A stretch of 43,080 nt of DNA from an uncultured SAR86 cluster bacterium (lineage in GTDB: Bacteria > Pseudomonadota > Gammaproteobacteria > Magnimaribacterales > D2472), in the NCBI GenBank assembly GCA_902517505.1, contig CABYCL010000008.1, positions 1-43,080 of the forward strand, given 5' to 3'. The number at the start of each line of letters is the position of its first letter. The stretch's first letter is position 1. The position numbers were made by a program, and so were the translations under genes. The notes beneath the pieces were generated by a model. It was given only the letters and a program-made list of their open reading frames with translations, did no database searches and was not told the DNA's origin. Positions 27,039-35,246 of the stretch are shown here, piece by piece.

Positions 27039-27995
27039 TTGAAAGAAGAAGAAGCCATAAGTTTAAGCAAGCAATGTAACCTTAATGCTTTGAGAGCATT
27101 ACCTTTAAAACTTGAGGCCAGCGGAAGAGAGTATTGGAGGATTATAAATAATCAAGATGAATCCTTTATCCTTTGCTATTTAGACCCAAAAAAAGGAAAC
27201 CATTCAAAATTTATTTCCATCTCAAATAATCTAAAAGATAGTAATATTTCTTGCGCAAATGTTGTATATCACAATGAAGATCTGGGAGTCACCATACAAG
27301 ATGATCTGGGAGATAGAGACCTTCTTTCAATATTAAATGATGATAATAAAGATGATTTATTAAAAAATTCACTAGAAATACTATTACAAATTCAAAACTC
27401 AAAGCTTATAAAAGTTGAGAGCTTTTCAAAAGAAGAACTAATTGAGCAAATGAATCTATTTAAAGATATTTTTTGCAAAAAGTTTTTGAATACTGAGGCT
27501 GATGCTTCGATTGATATGCTCATCTCAGAAACAATTGGTAGTCTTATTAATCATCCTTGGGTAAATTGTCATTTTGATTTTGAAAGACGTAACCTAGTGC
27601 TTAACAAAGATAATGATTTAACAGTTATTGATTATCAAGATATGAAAGTAGGGCCAATAGGAATAGATTTGGCAGCAATATTAGTAGATCACTATTATGA
27701 AGCCAATATTTCACATACTAAGACTTTATTAAATTACTATTCAAATTTAATGAAATTGGAATATTCAGAAGAAGAGCTTTACGAATTTCTTAGATGGGGA
27801 TGTATCCAAAGAAATTTAAGAATACTTGGAACTTTAGCAAATTTATATATTGAAAATAATAGAAGTTTTAGATTAAAAGATTTGCCAATGATATTAAATA
27901 ATCTTATTGAAATGGTTCCAGATGAACATCCTTCAAAGGAATTTATGAAAAAACATATCAAATTGATTTTAGACAAGAAAATTTCAGAATTATGA
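27039..27995 (+). CDS. amgK: N-acetylmuramate/N-acetylglucosamine 1-kinase AmgK
   Basis: Phosphorylates MurNAc (or GlcNAc) at the anomeric position in cell-wall recycling. 318 aa, APH fold. Seen: WVNCHFDFERRNLVL near residue 178 as the catalytic loop (H-x-D-x5-N) and VIDYQDMKVGPIGIDLAAIL near residue 198 with the metal-binding Asp. The start is a TTG at 27039 immediately after the stop of the SDR gene; no nearby in-frame ATG exists. The key support is the following murU-like gene, overlapping by four bases, and the proximity of lptD, the same neighbourhood as in Pseudomonas. Confidence 0.88.
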   Translation: MKEEEAISLSKQCNLNALRALPLKLEASGREYWRIINNQDESFILCYLDPKKGNHSKFISISNNLKDSNISCANVVYHNEDLGVTIQDDLGDRDLLSILNDDNKDDLLKNSLEILLQIQNSKLIKVESFSKEELIEQMNLFKDIFCKKFLNTEADASIDMLISETIGSLINHPWVNCHFDFERRNLVLNKDNDLTVIDYQDMKVGPIGIDLAAILVDHYYEANISHTKTLLNYYSNLMKLEYSEEELYEFLRWGCIQRNLRILGTLANLYIENNRSFRLKDLPMILNNLIEMVPDEHPSKEFMKKHIKLILDKKISEL

Positions 27996-28663
27996 AAGCG
28001 ATGATATTAGCAGCGGGTTATGGTAGAAGGTTAATGCCTTTAACCAAAGACACTCCAAAGCCATTGCTTAAGGTTGGAAATCAATCATTAATAAAGCGCA
28101 ATATTAATTATTTAATTAAAAATGGGTTTTCAGAAATCGTAATAAATGTTTCTCATCTTGGCGAACTTGTTCAACAACATGTAGAAGACAATTTTCCAGA
28201 CAAAAATATTTCTTTTTCTTATGAGGAAAAACCCCTAGGAACAGGAGGAGGTATCTTGAATGCTTTAAAGCTTCTTGGAAGCAAACCATTTTTAGTAATT
28301 AATGCAGATATATATCATGATATTAATATTAAAAATTTACCAAAAGACATCAATGCAGCTCATCTCATAGGTGTTAAAAACCCAAGCCACAATCATCTTG
28401 GAGATTTTTCATTAAAAGAAAGAACGGTTGTTATAAATGAAAGCAATAATAATTTAACCTGGTGTGGTATATCAGTCATTAATCCTATAATCTTTGAAAA
28501 AAATACTTTTGAAAATGATAGTTTTAATATTTGGAAGAGTGTCTTACCCCAATATATTAAAAAAGGGATGGTGACAGGACAAATATCTTCTGAACCATGG
28601 ATTGATGTTGGAACTCTAGAACGTTTAAAACTTGCTAATACTGTCAATAATGAAGAGAATTAG
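27992..28663 (+). CDS. murU: N-acetylmuramate-1-phosphate uridylyltransferase MurU
   Basis: Converts MurNAc-1-phosphate and UTP to UDP-MurNAc, the second step of the fosfomycin-insensitive recycling route found in Pseudomonas. 223 aa. Seen: MILAAGYGRRLMPLTKDTPKP, the nucleotidyltransferase G-x-G-x-R signature with the downstream KP, EKPLGTGGGILNAL near residue 77, and VINADIYHD near residue 97 with the metal-binding Asp. The start overlaps amgK by four bases. Sugar-nucleotide transferases of other specificity look alike; the amgK partner decides the call. Confidence 0.88.
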   Translation: MKAMILAAGYGRRLMPLTKDTPKPLLKVGNQSLIKRNINYLIKNGFSEIVINVSHLGELVQQHVEDNFPDKNISFSYEEKPLGTGGGILNALKLLGSKPFLVINADIYHDINIKNLPKDINAAHLIGVKNPSHNHLGDFSLKERTVVINESNNNLTWCGISVINPIIFEKNTFENDSFNIWKSVLPQYIKKGMVTGQISSEPWIDVGTLERLKLANTVNNEEN

Positions 28664-28666
28664 CAA

Positions 28667-29335
28667 ATGAGTGATAAAAAATACATAATTGCGCCCTCTA
28701 TATTGGCATCAGATTTTGCAAATTTAGGTGAAGAGGTTAGAGATGTTCTAGATGCTGGAGCAGATTGGATTCATTTCGATGTAATGGATAATCATTATGT
28801 TCCCAATCTAACCATTGGACCAATGGTCTGCAAAGCTCTGAGAAATTATGGCATAAAAGAATTTATTGATGTTCATTTAATGATTGATCCCGTAGATGAA
28901 TTAGCGCAAAGTTTTATTGAAGCAGGAGCTGATTTAATAAGTTTTCATCCTGAAGCCTCAAAACATATACATAGATCAATACATGCTATCAAAGATAAAG
29001 GTTGTAAAGCTGGGCTTGTTTATAATCCTGCAACGCCACTTCATACTCTTGAAAGTGTTTTAGAAGATCTAGACTTAGTTTTAATAATGAGCGTAAATCC
29101 AGGCTTTGGTGGACAATCTTTTATTCATGGCTCAATTGAGAAAATAGCTCAGGTTAGAAAAATGATTGATGCCTTCGGAAAAGATATTCGTCTAGAAGTT
29201 GATGGTGGTATAAATAAAGATACCATTGCTCTAGCATCAGAGGCTGGTGCTGATACTTTCGTTGCAGGCTCAGCAATATTCAATACAGAAAATTATGAGC
29301 AAACAATATCTGAACTTCGTTCCAAAATCGTTTAA
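28667..29335 (+). CDS. rpe: Ribulose-phosphate 3-epimerase
   Basis: Interconverts ribulose-5-phosphate and xylulose-5-phosphate; 222 aa, usual size, TIM barrel. Seen: [16 protein letters not shown] at the N-terminus, the metal ligands in [14 protein letters not shown] near residue 34 and in DVHLMI near residue 68, [11 protein letters not shown] near residue 140, and LEVDGGIN near residue 174. It follows murU after three bases. In Pseudomonas rpe precedes gph and trpE; here gph is absent and a DUF192 gene takes its place. Confidence 0.96.
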   Translation: MSDKKYIIAPSILASDFANLGEEVRDVLDAGADWIHFDVMDNHYVPNLTIGPMVCKALRNYGIKEFIDVHLMIDPVDELAQSFIEAGADLISFHPEASKHIHRSIHAIKDKGCKAGLVYNPATPLHTLESVLEDLDLVLIMSVNPGFGGQSFIHGSIEKIAQVRKMIDAFGKDIRLEVDGGINKDTIALASEAGADTFVAGSAIFNTENYEQTISELRSKIV

Positions 29336-29744
29336 GTACTTTATATTTTTATTCTTCATAGGTCATTTAGATGCTTCGAAAGATATAGATATTCTAGAAT
29401 ATTTAAGCGAATTAGATGTTGTGTCCAAATTCGAAGATAGGAAAAGAGGACTCATGTTAAAAGAGTCAATTCCTGAAAATTACGGTATGTTTTTTGTTTG
29501 GCCCTATGAAAAAAAACAATGCATGTGGATGAAGGATACATACGTATCCTTAAGTGTTGCTTATATTGATAGAAAGGGAAAAATTTTAGAAATATATGAT
29601 ATGGTTCCACTTTCAAAAAATTCGGTTTGCTCAAAAAAAGCTTCAAAGTATGCACTTGAGGTAAATTCTGGATGGTTTGCTAAAAATAACATTAATGTTG
29701 GTGATGAAATAAAGGTTAAAAAAGTACTTTCATATGATAAGTAA
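29295..29744 (+). CDS. DUF192 family protein, probably exported
   Basis: A 149-aa protein of the DUF192 family, function unestablished. Seen: a hydrophobic segment [16 protein letters not shown] near residues 13-28 that looks like a signal peptide, the family motif [21 protein letters not shown] at about residues 53-73, and [15 protein letters not shown] near residue 80. The frame is open further upstream inside rpe, but the ATG at 29295 places the signal peptide properly. It overlaps rpe by 41 bases and trpE by 11. Other family members are small periplasmic or lipoprotein-like proteins, so a periplasmic location is likely. Confidence 0.85.
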   Translation: MSKQYLNFVPKSFKYFIFLFFIGHLDASKDIDILEYLSELDVVSKFEDRKRGLMLKESIPENYGMFFVWPYEKKQCMWMKDTYVSLSVAYIDRKGKILEIYDMVPLSKNSVCSKKASKYALEVNSGWFAKNNINVGDEIKVKKVLSYDK

Positions 29745-31200
29745 AGAAGAATACATAAAATACGCTGAAAATGGTTTTAATATTATTCCTTTGGTTAAAA
29801 CTATTGATCAGGATTTAGATTCTCCCATAAAAGTTTTTTCAAAAATTAAAAATAAACTTAACACGTTCCTGCTTGAATCAATTGAAGGAGGAGAGAAGTG
29901 GGCACAATATTCAATAATTGGCCTGGACTGTAGAGAAACAATAAAAGTATCTGAAAAAAAAATTGAAATTAAAACAGATACTGGATTAAACAAAATTGAA
30001 TCAAATGAGCCTCTTGATGAATTAAATAAACTGATAGGCAAGCATAAATCACCCAATTTAGATAATATGCCAAGATTTTATGGTGGATACGTAGGCTTCT
30101 TTGCATATGAAAGTGCAAAGTATGCTGAACAAAAAATTAATGTATTAGAAAAAAAGGATTCAAAATTTGATGAGGATATGCCAGATATTTATTTAGTTAA
30201 ATCTGAGAAACTAATTGTTTACGATAATTTTAATAAAACCATGCAGGCTATCTATAACGCAAATCCATTGAAAATGTCTTACGAGGAAGCTCTAAAAAAA
30301 ATTGATGAAATTCAAAACAGCATCGACCAGTCAACTGAATATCAAGAAATTTCGTATTCAGATATCTCAGGACAAATAGAATTCATGTCAAATTTTACAA
30401 AAGATGAATATATTAGCTCTGTTAAAAGAATCAAAGAATATATAAAAGACGGAGATGCAATGCAGGTTGTATTAGCTCAAGATTTCTATAGTTCATTTAA
30501 TGGTGATTCTTTTGAATTATATTGTGCATTAAGAAAAATCAATCCATCTCCTTATATGTACTATTTGAATCTTGACGAATGTGTAGTAGTAGGGTCCTCC
30601 CCTGAAATACTAGTTAGATTAGAAGAAGATGACATCACTCTGAGGCCAATTGCTGGGACAAGAAAAAGAGGTCAGACCAAAGAAGAAGACAAAAATAATG
30701 AACTTGATTTATTAAGTGATCCAAAAGAATTGGCAGAACATCTTATGCTTATAGATCTAGGTAGAAATGATGTTGGAAGGATTTCTAAAATAGGAAGCGT
30801 AAAGTTAACTGAGAAAATGGTGATAGAAAGATACTCTCATGTTATGCATATAGTCTCAAATGTAGAAGGCAAGCTTTCAAAAGGATTGACTTTTATTGAT
30901 GCTCTAAAAGCTACTTTGCCAGCTGGAACTCTATCAGGTGCACCAAAAATTCGAGCCATGGAAATAATTAATGAACTTGAGCCAAGTTCTCGAGGTATTT
31001 ATGGGGGTGCAATAGGATATATTTCATGGAATGGAAATATTGATACTGCAATAGCTATAAGAACTGCTGTCATAAAGGATAAAAAAATTCATGTTGGTGC
31101 AGGGGCAGGAATAGTTGCTGACTCAGATCCAGAAAAGGAATGGCAAGAATGTGTTCAAAAATCAAAAGCATTCTTAGATTCCATGGAGATGATTTCATGA
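29734..31200 (+). CDS. trpE: Anthranilate synthase component I
   Basis: With TrpG makes anthranilate from chorismate and glutamine. 488 aa. Seen: FLLESIEGGEKWAQYSIIG near residues 44-62, which includes the LLES element known for tryptophan feedback binding, and the chorismate-binding core: PSPYMYYL, PIAGTRKRG near residue 306, LIDLGRNDVGR near residue 340, and TLPAGTLSGAPK near residue 393. The start lies inside the DUF192 gene, so there is no space for a leader peptide or attenuator. The stop overlaps the trpG ATG. Confidence 0.95.
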   Translation: MISKEEYIKYAENGFNIIPLVKTIDQDLDSPIKVFSKIKNKLNTFLLESIEGGEKWAQYSIIGLDCRETIKVSEKKIEIKTDTGLNKIESNEPLDELNKLIGKHKSPNLDNMPRFYGGYVGFFAYESAKYAEQKINVLEKKDSKFDEDMPDIYLVKSEKLIVYDNFNKTMQAIYNANPLKMSYEEALKKIDEIQNSIDQSTEYQEISYSDISGQIEFMSNFTKDEYISSVKRIKEYIKDGDAMQVVLAQDFYSSFNGDSFELYCALRKINPSPYMYYLNLDECVVVGSSPEILVRLEEDDITLRPIAGTRKRGQTKEEDKNNELDLLSDPKELAEHLMLIDLGRNDVGRISKIGSVKLTEKMVIERYSHVMHIVSNVEGKLSKGLTFIDALKATLPAGTLSGAPKIRAMEIINELEPSSRGIYGGAIGYISWNGNIDTAIAIRTAVIKDKKIHVGAGAGIVADSDPEKEWQECVQKSKAFLDSMEMIS

Positions 31201-31763
31201 TTATAGTTATAGATAATTACGATAGTTTTACTTATAACCTAGTCCATTATATTGGCGAACTGGAAAAAGATATTAAAGTTATAAGAAATGATGAAATGTC
31301 TGTATCAGAAATCATAGATAATAATCCAAGCAAGATTGTTATATCTCCGGGTCCATGTACACCAAAAGAAGCAGGAATATCAATTGAACTAATTAAAGCT
31401 GCGGAAGTTCCAGTTCTAGGTGTTTGTTTAGGACACCAAGCGATTGGTGCAGCTTTTGGTGGAAACGTTATTAAGGCCCCAAAGATTTTTCATGGAAAAA
31501 CCTCAAGCATTAACCATGATGGAAGTATACTTTTTAGTGGAATTGAGCAAACATATAATGTAGTCAGATATCACAGCTTAATTATAGATATGAAGACTTT
31601 GCCTAGCGAACTAAATGTAACGGCAACTTTAAGTGATAATAAAGAAATAATCATGGCTGTTGAGCATATCAGTAGACCAATTTATGGTGTTCAGTTTCAT
31701 CCTGAGTCAATTGATACAAATAATGGAAAAAAGCTCATAGAAAATTTTATAAAGAAAATATGA
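31197..31763 (+). CDS. trpG: Anthranilate synthase glutamine amidotransferase component
   Basis: Supplies ammonia from glutamine to TrpE, and possibly to aminodeoxychorismate synthase as a shared PabA subunit. 188 aa from the ATG at 31197, which gives the canonical start MIIVIDNYDSFTYNL; the frame is open further upstream inside trpE. Class I amidotransferase motifs: ISPGPCTP near residue 48, the nucleophile in GVCLGHQAIG near residue 75, and FHPES near residue 168 with the catalytic His and Glu. It overlaps trpE and trpD by four bases (ATGA) each. Confidence 0.95.
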   Translation: MIIVIDNYDSFTYNLVHYIGELEKDIKVIRNDEMSVSEIIDNNPSKIVISPGPCTPKEAGISIELIKAAEVPVLGVCLGHQAIGAAFGGNVIKAPKIFHGKTSSINHDGSILFSGIEQTYNVVRYHSLIIDMKTLPSELNVTATLSDNKEIIMAVEHISRPIYGVQFHPESIDTNNGKKLIENFIKKI

Positions 31764-32767
31764 AAGACTTTATTAATAAAATAAATAATAAAGAAAATTT
31801 GAATCTTGATGAAATGCAAGAAGCCATTAATCTAATAATGTCTGGTATGGTTGATGATGATGCTATTGAATCTTTTCTTATTGGATTAAATACAAAAGGC
31901 ATATCAGAAATCGAAGTTACTGCTGCGGCAACTGTAATGAAAGAAAAATCTTTAAAATTTGATATTGGTGATGGTAAACATATAGATACTTGTGGAACCG
32001 GTGGAACAGGTCTTCATACTTTCAATTGCTCTACTGCATCGTCATTTGTAGCCGCAGCTGGCGGAGCAAAAATTACTAAGCATGGTAATAAAGCTGTATC
32101 TAGCAAATCTGGAAGTGCAGACTTTCTTTCAGAGTCAGGCGCAAATATAAATCATGAAAGAGAAAAATTAATTTCAATATTTGATAAAGTTGGGTTTGTA
32201 TTCTTATTTGCTCCTCTTCATCATGAAGCAATGAAATATGTCATGCCAGTAAGACAAAAAATTGCAAAAAAAACAATTTTTAACTTATTAGGGCCTCATA
32301 CTAATCCATGCAGTGCTAAAAAACAGATCATAGGAGTTTACGACAATGAGTTTGTAAAAATGTTTTCTAATGTTGCTAAAAATCTTGATATGGAACATGT
32401 CATGATTGTGCACGGCGATGATGGTCTTGATGAGATTTCAATTTGTTCAGAAACCACTATTTCTGAATTAAAAGATAATCAAATTAATGAGTATAAAATT
32501 TCTCCTAAAGATTTTGGACTAAGCATATCTTCATTTGATCAAATTACTGCAAATTCATCTAATGAAAGCCTTTTACTTGTTAATAATGCGTTCAATGGAG
32601 AAAATTCTGCTGTTCAAGATATGATTGCATTAAATAGTGGCGCTGCTTTGTACTTAGCAAATGTTGTTGGTTCTATGAATGACGGTATAGAGATGGCATT
32701 TGATTTAATGAATAATGGAAAAGCCGCTCAAAAATTAGCTGATTATGTGAGGGTCTCGAACGAGTGA
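31760..32767 (+). CDS. trpD: Anthranilate phosphoribosyltransferase
   Basis: Joins anthranilate to PRPP; 335 aa. Seen: the glycine-rich PRPP loop DTCGTGGTGLHTFNCST near residues 77-93, KHGNKAVSSKSGSADFLE near residue 109, and LLGPHTNP near residue 177. It overlaps trpG by four bases and trpC by one (TGATG), so the whole trpEGDC block is translated as a coupled set. Confidence 0.95.
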   Translation: MKDFINKINNKENLNLDEMQEAINLIMSGMVDDDAIESFLIGLNTKGISEIEVTAAATVMKEKSLKFDIGDGKHIDTCGTGGTGLHTFNCSTASSFVAAAGGAKITKHGNKAVSSKSGSADFLSESGANINHEREKLISIFDKVGFVFLFAPLHHEAMKYVMPVRQKIAKKTIFNLLGPHTNPCSAKKQIIGVYDNEFVKMFSNVAKNLDMEHVMIVHGDDGLDEISICSETTISELKDNQINEYKISPKDFGLSISSFDQITANSSNESLLLVNNAFNGENSAVQDMIALNSGAALYLANVVGSMNDGIEMAFDLMNNGKAAQKLADYVRVSNE

Positions 32768-33522
32768 TGAATATTCTTGATCAAATTGTTGCAAAAACAA
32801 AATTTAAACTTAAAGAAAAAAAACAAGGACTATCTATTGAAGAATTAATCTCTAAACTAGATTTTCAAAATTTTAAAGAAAGTAACTTTAAAAAAAGTCT
32901 TGAGAATAAAACTCAAGCTATCATTGCTGAAATCAAAAAAGCATCGCCAAGTGCTGGAATTATAAGTAAAAATTTTGATCCAATCTTAAAAGCAAAAGAA
33001 TATGAATCTTTTGGGGTTTCAGCGCTTTCCATTCTTACAGAAGAAGATTATTTCTTAGGTAATATTCAGTATCTCAAGGATATTAGAGCTATTACGAGTC
33101 TCCCAATCCTAAGAAAAGACTTCATAGTTGATGACTACCAAATATACGAGTCAAAACTCATTGGCGCAGATTGTATTTTGCTTATTGCTTCAATACTAAA
33201 TGATGAGGAGTTAAAAATATTTTCAGAAACAGCAGAAAAACTTAAGTTGGATTATATTATTGAAGTTCATAATGAAGAGGAATTGCTCAGAATAGAAAAT
33301 TTCTCTAATGCGATAATTGGAGTTAACAACAGAAATTTAAAAACTTTTGAAGTGGATATAAATAATTCAATTAAACTTAAAAAAATATTTAAAGAGGATA
33401 ATATTTTTATCTCGGAATCTGGAATTAAAAGCAAAAAAGATATACAACAACTTCAGCAACATAATATAAATGTTTTTCTTATTGGTGAAAGCATGATGAA
33501 AGGGGATTTTTTTGAAACTTAG
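32767..33522 (+). CDS. trpC: Indole-3-glycerol phosphate synthase
   Basis: Closes the indole ring of indole-3-glycerol phosphate; 251 aa TIM barrel without a fused TrpF domain. Seen: MNILDQIVAKTKFKL at the start, IIAEIKKASPSAG near residue 56 with the catalytic Lys, ALSILTEEDYFLG near residue 87, LRKDFIVDDYQIYE near residue 118, and GVNNRNLKTFEVD near residue 187. A GTG three bases earlier is the alternative start; I chose the ATG that overlaps the trpD stop. trpF, trpB and trpA are not in the window. Confidence 0.95.
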   Translation: MNILDQIVAKTKFKLKEKKQGLSIEELISKLDFQNFKESNFKKSLENKTQAIIAEIKKASPSAGIISKNFDPILKAKEYESFGVSALSILTEEDYFLGNIQYLKDIRAITSLPILRKDFIVDDYQIYESKLIGADCILLIASILNDEELKIFSETAEKLKLDYIIEVHNEEELLRIENFSNAIIGVNNRNLKTFEVDINNSIKLKKIFKEDNIFISESGIKSKKDIQQLQQHNINVFLIGESMMKGDFFET

Positions 33523-34681
33523 GGAGTGGCAAGAGAAAGCTTTCCCACTCTGGTGGTCTAAAAAAAGAGGAATTATCAAAGTTGTTACTGGAGGAGGCAA
33601 AACATTTTTCGCAATACATTGTTTAAAAAAATATCTTGAGGAAAATCCTGAAAAATTAGCTTTAATCGTAGTGCCTTCAATTGCACTTTTAGATCAATGG
33701 TATGAAAGTCTTTCACAAGAATTTAGAAATAAAGAAATTTCACTCAATGGGGGTGGAGAACAAACTAATCAAATTACAAAAATATGTATTTCTACAATTG
33801 ATTCCATGAAGAATATTATTGATCAAGTTGATTATCAGAATACATTTTTAATTGTTGATGAATGTCACAAGATAGGAACTGAAAAAAGAGGAGATATGCT
33901 TACAAATAGTTGGCACGCAACTCTTGGATTATCTGCAACTCCTGAGAGAGACTATGATGATAATTTTTACGTCATTATTAAGAAAATATTAGGAGATATT
34001 ATTTTTGATTATGACTACATTGATGCAAGAGAAGATGAGGTAATTGTTAATTTTAAACTTCTGTATGGTTATGCAGCATTACTTCCAGAAGAAGAAGAAA
34101 AATATAAAAAATTTACTAAAAGTATACAAAGAAGGGCAGCTACTATTGGTGGACAAGATATGAATGATTATCCATTGAAGATGTTAATTTTTAATAGGGC
34201 GAGGTTAGTAAAAAATTCTAAAAATAGAATTCCATATGGTCTTGAATTAATACAAAAGTATAAAAGGGAGAGCTGGATTGTATTTACTGAAAACAAGAAA
34301 CAAGCAAAAGAATTCAATAATGTAATAAATAAAAAAGGATTTAAATCTGGTATTTATAACACTGACCTGAATGACGATGAAAGACAAGAGAATTTAGATG
34401 CCTTTAAGTCAGGACAATTAAATGTTCTAGTTAGTTGTACCGCCTTAGATGAAGGATTTGATATGCCTGAGGCTGATGGTGCAATGATTTTAAGTGCTTC
34501 ATCTTCAAAAAGACAAAGAATTCAAAGGATGGGAAGGGTGCTTAGAATAACTGCAAATAAAGAGAATGCATTAATAGTAACTGTATATTCCTCCAAGACC
34601 GAATATGAAAAGTTAAGAGAAGAGTCCAATAGATATAAACTTGAAGGCGTGCCAGTCAAGTGGCAACAAATGACCTTATAA
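33512..34681 (+). CDS. Minimal SF2 DEAD/DEAH-type helicase (XPB/SSL2-like)
   Basis: A compact 389-aa ATP-dependent helicase or translocase with two RecA-like domains and no added nuclease or methylase. Motifs in order: LREWQ (residues 3-7), Walker A VTGGGKT near residue 25, VVPSIALLDQW near 52, Walker B DECH near residue 115, LSATPER near 136, then domain 2 with VFTENKKQA near 256, SCTALDEGFDMPEAD near 309 and QRIQRMGRVLR near 336. It starts with TTG (33512) six bases after an AGGGG ribosome site inside the trpC end. Substrate unknown; DNA repair is the simplest guess. Nothing nearby supports a defence role. Confidence 0.85.
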   Translation: MKLREWQEKAFPLWWSKKRGIIKVVTGGGKTFFAIHCLKKYLEENPEKLALIVVPSIALLDQWYESLSQEFRNKEISLNGGGEQTNQITKICISTIDSMKNIIDQVDYQNTFLIVDECHKIGTEKRGDMLTNSWHATLGLSATPERDYDDNFYVIIKKILGDIIFDYDYIDAREDEVIVNFKLLYGYAALLPEEEEKYKKFTKSIQRRAATIGGQDMNDYPLKMLIFNRARLVKNSKNRIPYGLELIQKYKRESWIVFTENKKQAKEFNNVINKKGFKSGIYNTDLNDDERQENLDAFKSGQLNVLVSCTALDEGFDMPEADGAMILSASSSKRQRIQRMGRVLRITANKENALIVTVYSSKTEYEKLREESNRYKLEGVPVKWQQMTL

Positions 34682-34688
34682 TATTTTT

Positions 34689-35246
34689 ATGTCATTAACT
34701 TATTCAAGCATGCTAGACCTTCAAACAGATTTAATTTCTTTTAATCTTCCTAATGTTGTGACTGATCAAAACTTTTCAAATAGTGATCTAGACGTTTCAA
34801 AACCTTCAATAATTATGTTCATCTGTAATCATTGCCCCTATGTTATTCACTATCATGAGGAAATTATAAAACTGGCTGATGATTTTAAGAGTGATATAAA
34901 TTTAGTTGCAATAAGCTCAAACGACATTGTTAATTACCCTCAGGATGGACCAGAGCTGATGAAAGATTTATGGGTTGATTTAGAATTATCATTTCCATAT
35001 TTATTTGATGAAACTCAAGAGATTGCAAAAAAATACAAAGCTGAATGCACACCTGAATTTTATTTATTTAATTCAGATTCAAAACTTGTCTATAGAGGAA
35101 GGATGGACGAATCTTCTCCTGGATCTAATATTGACCCCTCAGGTGAAGATCTAAGAAATGCCCTTAATAATCTATTAAATAATAAACCAATATCTATTGA
35201 CCAACTTCCATCCATGGGTTGCAATATTAAGTGGAAGCAGAATTAA
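34689..35246 (+). CDS. Thioredoxin-like/peroxiredoxin-fold redox protein
   Basis: A 185-aa thioredoxin-fold protein without a clear signal peptide, so probably cytoplasmic. The active site reads FICNHCPYV, with C46 and C49 as a CNHC motif, and CTPEFYLF near residue 117 carries the cis-Pro. This CNHCPYV form marks an uncharacterised AhpC/TSA-Redoxin subgroup. Role is probably disulfide reduction or peroxide handling, unproven. It follows the helicase after seven bases as the last gene of the twelve-gene plus run. Its stop shares the TTAA with the stop of the convergent transporter gene. Confidence 0.85.
   Translation: MSLTYSSMLDLQTDLISFNLPNVVTDQNFSNSDLDVSKPSIIMFICNHCPYVIHYHEEIIKLADDFKSDINLVAISSNDIVNYPQDGPELMKDLWVDLELSFPYLFDETQEIAKKYKAECTPEFYLFNSDSKLVYRGRMDESSPGSNIDPSGEDLRNALNNLLNNKPISIDQLPSMGCNIKWKQN

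Noticed and set aside
33512-35246. Helicase plus thioredoxin-like gene as a phage defence pair
   Set aside because: Both sit in a housekeeping run with no nuclease, methylase, toxin or mobile element; nothing in sequence or context points to defence.
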